From positions 636,501-700,500 of the forward strand of contig JAJTWR010000228.1 in NCBI GenBank assembly GCA_021613335.1: a stretch of DNA of 64,000 bases, given 5' to 3'. Position 1 is the first letter of the stretch, and every line of letters begins with the position of its first letter. The translations under genes and the position numbers were made by a program. Source of the DNA: Whitmania pigra (Eukaryota; Annelida; Clitellata; Hirudinida; Haemopidae). Below the pieces are notes generated by a model, which had not been told where the DNA came from, ran no database searches, and was given only the letters and a program-made list of their open reading frames with translations. Shown one piece after another: positions 59,001 through 64,000 of the stretch.

Positions 59001-62000
59001 GGCCTAACTAAAAGAAAATTCCTGACACATTCATATCTAGATGCTCACAGGACAGAAAAGGTTCACCAAGTGTAAGACCACTGAATGGCAGTTGACGACA
59101 ATCTTACATCCATAACCCACATAGTCAACATTATTAACCCACTGTCACAGAGACTAATTATCATATACTTCCAAGAATGAAGTGTTCCTTGCCAAAGCAT
59201 CTGTGTCTAGGTTAGGTAAATATTGTTCAAGTGTAAGATATGGACTGCCAATAACAGTCAATTACAGATTTGAAAGGATTTTATTCCCTGAAGTTGAGCC
59301 CTAAGTTATGTAATCTTAATACTACTATGTTGTGGGTGCATGCTCATCACTCTATGCAGCTGCTAGAGTTATTGTCACATGAACTACTTTTTCTGTTAAT
59401 TCTGAATTGAACATCAATCAAAATCTTTAACTTAGATCTTATCAACCTTACCAAAACATTAAAAACTTTTACATAAATCAATTTCAAGATCTTTAGAAGA
59501 TCAAATAGTGGAGCTCAAAGCTCTTACCTCAGCTATGACCTCTTGGAATATTACAACCAGGCCAACATTTGGAGAATCACCATGTGATGAGAATTGACTG
59601 TAGATCTACAAAAAAAGAGATGATGGTAATAATGAGATAATGGTAATACTAGAAGACACTTTAATGAGAGGAGAGACAGACCAAATTTCCTAAGGTTAAA
59701 AGTGATTTTGAAACCAAAGGCAAAAAACTTTACGAGGTCTTTGGCCAAAGCACAGTACAAGATTTCAAACACTGTTGTGAAACGATGATGCAATAAAAAA
59801 TTCAATATCACTTTAATAATTAGAAAGTAATCTGTACTCCAGAAATAATCATTAAGAAATGACACTTGCAGTTGGAAATCAGTTCATTCAAGGTTTATTG
59901 GTTAGCATTGGATTCAAATAAACGAATGTTACAGTTCAAATACAAAGGTTCCTCCTCATTATTGCCTAGGTTGTTGCATCAACTGGCATACAGCTGTCCT
60001 GCCGCACCAAACAACCGATCACTCGCCATGCTGGTAGGTAGTTCAGACAAATACTTAGAAGTAAAACTCTGACTTCTGATAGATGACCAAAAGCCTAAAT
60101 CACCAGAAGCAAAACTACGCTGAAAATGCTTCAGAATCGAAACCAAAATTTGATCTCTAGATGAGAATGATGCTGGTGACAAGTGACAAATATGCTCATA
60201 ACAATGAAAGTTCTAGATTTGATGATATTAATTTTTCACCTTGACATCAAAACTTCCAAAAACTGGTTTATGATCACTGGATAGGATGTCCTGGCAACAA
60301 CCTAAAATAGTTATTGCAGTTAAATACATGCAAAGTTAACAGGTAGTACAGTTATTTGTGCTTTAAATTATGATTATGAGGTTAATATCAAAATTTAGAT
60401 AAAGCAATGTTATTTGAATTATTTTATAACAATATATAGGAGAAATTTCTAGAAGCTTACTAGAAAGTTATTTTTGTAAATGTAAACTGAAAAATATATG
60501 ATACCAAATTTAAGATTAACAATTAATATCGTCACTACCGTAAGAGGTATTGTGGATCCAGGTGCTTGGGTAGGACTTCCACAAGATGCGATCACACCAA
60601 GATGGGACGTTAATTCTCACCTACACGAATTTGGCAAGCAATTATAACCATAAATAGCTCGTAATCATCAAATTTCCAAAAATAACCATTCCGCTGGCAC
60701 ACCTTTGTTGTTGTAGGCTTCTCCCAAACATATTTATCCCTTGAACCTTTCTGAAACCTATACGTTGGAGGAAAGGAAATGTCTTCCTCTTCTGCGATGG
60801 AAAGCACCAATTGTGATTGTTTAATAATGAAAGTCATTGGATATGATATTGACAATAATTGCTGAACACTGAAAAAGAGGGAAGTTCAATATGTAGGATG
60901 ATGAGGTTTTGTCCAAATGGATGTCATGCACATGGATGCATAAGAGACATACATGGACAAGTGTCACTCAGGTTGTACAAGACAACAAGCAGTGAAAAGT
61001 TGTATGCTCTGTTAAACTTAGTCCACTCTTTTTCTCAGATATAGGATATAGGATATTTCTCAGATATAGATATTATAAAAATAGTTCAATACATGCAATG
61101 CTATGTACAATGAAATGTTTCTGATTATTTTATAATGTCATTAGTGGTTTATTTTGTATTTATTTAGTGAAACGCTTACTGAAACCAGTGAAGACCCTCC
61201 TTTCCTGTTGAACCTTCCTTAATTGATCATACAAAAGGAGACTTTGGAAATTGTCATTGCAAGTTTTTATCATGTCAATTATTTTCTGAAAATAATAATC
61301 ACAGTGATAAAAGTAGATGATGTCATAAGAGTAAATTTTAAAATTAACATAAATCTAAGGCCAGACCATTGCTATGTACTACATTTACTAAAATGCATGC
61401 AATGTTCAACAGTAATTAACACTGCCTAATGATAGGATTTTCAGCAATTTGTCAAATCATCGTGTTGGGAAATTAAAACATGACATGACCTAATTAGAAC
61501 CAAATACAAATACTTTCTCATTTCAAAAGAGTTGTCTGCTAGAGTATATTGGAAGACAAAAGTTTGGTTAAAAAATGCCAATACAGTCAATCAAATTAAG
61601 TCCATTTAAAAAAAAAAGGATTAATTGAAGATATCATGAAAGCTAATGACCATTTGAATGACAAAACTGCAAATGTTAAACCAATGAATTACCAAAGAAT
61701 CAAGGCCATCAATTCTATAGTTTAGGTCACCAAAGAAGAACACGTGATGGAACTTATTAGTAGCATCTGTTGAACATTTCCTGCCAAGGTCCAAAGCTTT
61801 GAGAATGTCCTGGAAGTTTTGATTTCGCCTAAAACGAAATATTATATTTATTGAAGCTTGAAAGAAAGTCTAGAAGCTTTGCTTAGCTCACTAAATAAGT
61901 ATGTATTATTATAAACCCATCCTCATATCATTTACAAACGTGGACTTCATCTTAATTGAGGAATGCAAGTGTAACAGAACATTAATTAATTATTTACAAA

Positions 62001-62892
62001 TAATTAAATAACTGAGGGAAATAATTAAAAGCAATTCTTTCATTTCTCATTTTACAACCTTTTCAGCTTCTCACTCCTTGATGTTAAGTGCGAATTGATG
62101 AAACAAAATCCTGTCCCAGAGAAGTAAAAGGACACTCCAACAGCACCCTTGTTTCCTTTAGAAAGCGTCAATGCAATGTCATGATCATTGTTGGTGGTAT
62201 CAATCACAATTATTATTAATAAATAAACCATAACTCATTAAACATTTGATTTATTTACACTTTCTATATAAATATTATTTCTATGTATATATATATATTA
62301 TTGTATCTCATTTATCTATTTTTTAAATTTATTTATCAATGATTTATCAGAACTAGGTTTTTTATTTTAACAGAAATTGTTAGTCATTCTATATTAAGCC
62401 TTAAAATTACTTTCCTTTCTTATTGGAATTTCTCTCACCTAGTCTGTTTGCAATGCCTGTCTTGACAGACGATTGCTCAACATTTAAGATTCTGTTTTTG
62501 TGTTTCAGCTTTGCAATGACAACAATCCTAATTGACCAGAGGCTCGAAAAAGTCACCTAAAAAATAGAAATTTTACATGAGTTAGAGGACCTGAAGTCTA
62601 AAACATTGGCAGATGAGTAGCATAGCATAGAAAGATGAGACTATGGAACTAGCAAACTAGCAATGCTTTGGAAGAATGCAATACGCATTTCTACCCACAA
62701 TGTAGAATTCTTCTCCAAAGAACTCCAAAATGGACAGAATTCTATTTGACCACTCCCTGTCAGAGAGGGAACTCTCCTGAGTTCCAATGACATAGATGTC
62801 ATGAGCAATCATGCCCAGGGTCTGGTTCCTTTTCTTTCCAAGACCATCTGATTTCAGCCATGATTGCAGACAATGCAAAGGAATCTCACCTC
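56094..62892 (-). CDS. INPPL1: SHIP-type inositol polyphosphate 5-phosphatase with C-terminal SAM domain (5' part outside window)
   Basis: SHIP proteins remove the 5-phosphate from PI(3,4,5)P3 at the plasma membrane. The exon ending at 62892 gives HDIYVIGTQESSLSDREW, the start of the phosphatase domain. It is followed by LWSIRIVVIAKLKHKNRI, SSVKTGIANRL, GNKGAVGVSFYFSGTGFCF, INSHLTSRSEK, FFFGDLNYRID (61.7 kb), EEDISFPPTYRFQKGSRD (60.8 kb), NVPSWCDRILWKSYP and ILSSDHKPVFGSFD (60.3 kb). These include the signature motifs of the catalytic site. The C2-like region follows, with LHPIIDDLDHLEEQHILV and GECVLALKHCF. The final exon (56094-56299) is a SAM domain (IYGWLDSLGLSRYATMLI), as in SHIP2, not SHIP1. 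An upstream SH2 domain is expected but its exons are not in this window. Introns carry transposon relics. Confidence 0.93.
59890..60182 (-). pseudogene. hAT transposase C-terminal (dimerisation) relic in a SHIP intron
   Basis: The minus strand reads ILVSILKHFQRSF, then KYLSELPTSMASDRLFGAAG, the hallmark of the hAT dimerisation domain (YLS..PTS..S.RLF..AG). After an in-frame stop it continues with LYLNCNIRLFESN, the normal end of such transposases. Nothing upstream resembles the rest of the enzyme. No terminal repeats were found nearby. Confidence 0.75.
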
Positions 62893-64000
62893 CTGTTAGA
62901 AACACAATTCTTAAGTATATAATCATATGGCAAGTGCAAACATACATTTCAAAAAAACGAAACAAATATGAGCTTGTGGAGAAGCAAATGCAAGTAAGAC
63001 AACCTGGTGCCTATCATTCACATTTATTCACATCAGTATGTAAAATGTGAATACCAACATCTTGGCACGATGAATAAAAGTCCATTCTGGCAATGATTTA
63101 AGATAAGTGTAAAAATCTCCATCAAATAATTGTACGAGCCTGATATTCAAGGCTAGGAAAAAGGAAATTATAAGTCCCAGCTTGCATATATTAAGTACAC
63201 AGTGTGAAGAAGCCTCTGAGAGAGTCCTTCTTTCATAACCATAGGCAACTGGGGTGGATGCGATCGTCGATATTAAAAGGCCAAAGAGAGCCTCACTTCA
63301 TAGTCGAAGTTTGCAGGTGCAAACATGAAGCAAGCAACATGAAGAAGTCAATGAGAGCTTTCGAAGTCACTCCATTCCAACAGCAATGACCTGCATAAGA
63401 AGGCCAAAGTCTGCCTCTCGTAGCTTGCAGTAAGCATTGGGTCCCGAAGGATAAAACCCGCAGGGACATCAGGCTGATCAATGGATGCAGGCTCCCCCCA
63501 CGAAAACGTTGGGATATTCAAAGGGCCAATACATCTGAAGATGGGGGAAACTCGTTTGAGAATCCCTAGGAGCTCCAAGGGGGAGTATCAACAAAATCAG
63601 AACAAATTACATGAAACTGCAAAAAAATGGCAACCACAATTGCAGATATATCTGATCCATTCTTAAGCATGACTCCTATTTCAATTCGTTGTTGAAACAA
63701 AAAACATGTAACATATACAATATACTAAATAACAACTAAGTCCAAGCCAGAACTTTAGTTTATGATAGAAATGTCTAGCACTGCAGAGGCACAGCTTAAA
63801 TCAACAAAAATAGATTACAAGTAGACTTACAGAACAAGGAAAAATAAGCCTCAGATTATTTATCTTTATATAATGATAACTTAAAACATAATAAAGCATT
63901 GAACAATTTGTTAAACACAGACTGTCAGCTATATCAATATACTTTCAGGAAAACTAATTTAAAATTCAATGACTAAAATCTAAAATTTTAAATAACCATG
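62893..64000. other. SHIP intron or upstream sequence to the window end
   Basis: I see no SHIP exon here. It contains the repeat at 63230-63590. The rest is AT-rich and featureless. Confidence 0.4.
63230..63590 (-). repeat. unclassified dispersed repeat with coding character, copy B
   Basis: A block clearly less AT-rich than its surroundings. The minus strand reads LLGILKRVSPIFRCIGPLNI, then QPDVPAGFILRDPMLTASYE and RQTLAFLCRSLLL. It aligns with 11261-11455 in both DNA and protein. Within the block YERQTLAFLCRS is echoed by YEVRLSLAF followed by YRRS (DNA near 63280-63330 and 63395-63440, AAGGCCAAAG and GCCTC), so an internal repeat is present. No start, stop or splice structure fits a gene. 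The family is not recognised. Confidence 0.6.

Overview
The window is nuclear DNA of an animal. Protein-coding genes are split into many short exons by AT-rich GT-AG introns, some only about 60-75 bases long. Their products are animal signalling and cilium proteins: TBC1D9, ZZEF1, a PLC-X-domain protein, DDX47, a TRIM-type RING/B-box protein, a Tubby-like protein and SHIP. DNA transposons of the hAT and pogo/Tigger types and LINE remnants lie in introns and between genes. AT richness and tight packing (about eight genes in 64 kb) suggest an invertebrate, possibly an early-branching one. The sequence alone does not fix the species.

Layout. 371-766 (-) is the first coding exon of an unidentified membrane or secreted protein that leaves the window on the left. 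1403-14307 (-) is a TBC1D8/TBC1D9-type RabGAP of about two dozen exons. One intron (7.2-10.1 kb) holds two nested LINE retrotransposons. 15179-40622 (-) is a very large ZZEF1-like gene. It keeps the EF-hand-like N-terminus, the tandem ZZ fingers and the C-terminal region but seems to lack the DOC/APC10 domain. Its introns hold two hAT-like elements. 41585-42842 (+) is a PLCXD-type protein, 45065-48415 (+) is DDX47, 48476-50299 (-) is a single-exon TRIM-type protein, 50641-54677 (+) is a Tubby-like protein, and 56094-62892 (-) is the 3' part of SHIP (INPPL1-like) with 5-phosphatase and SAM domains. The SHIP upstream exons, including any SH2 domain, are outside the window.

Organisation. The genes are unrelated in pathway, so there is no operon-like unit. 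ZZEF1/PLCXD and TRIM/TULP are head-to-head pairs; the TRIM and TULP start codons are 341 bases apart. DDX47/TRIM and TULP/SHIP are tail-to-tail. The DDX47 and TRIM stop codons are about 60 bases apart and each has an AATAAA at or next to its stop, so the two 3' ends must interleave.

Mobile DNA is the main accessory content: a hAT element with a perfect 8-base target duplication (33.0-34.4 kb), a second hAT-like element with a foldback core (16.5-17.9 kb), a small hAT-like MITE (14.75 kb), a CR1/L2/Rex-like LINE inserted in an older LINE, relics of hAT and CENP-B/Tigger transposases, and an unclassified coding-like repeat at 11.3 and 63.4 kb. Exon joins were deduced by eye from splice sites, open frame and remembered family sequences, so individual boundaries may be off by a few bases and a few ZZEF1 joins are unresolved.
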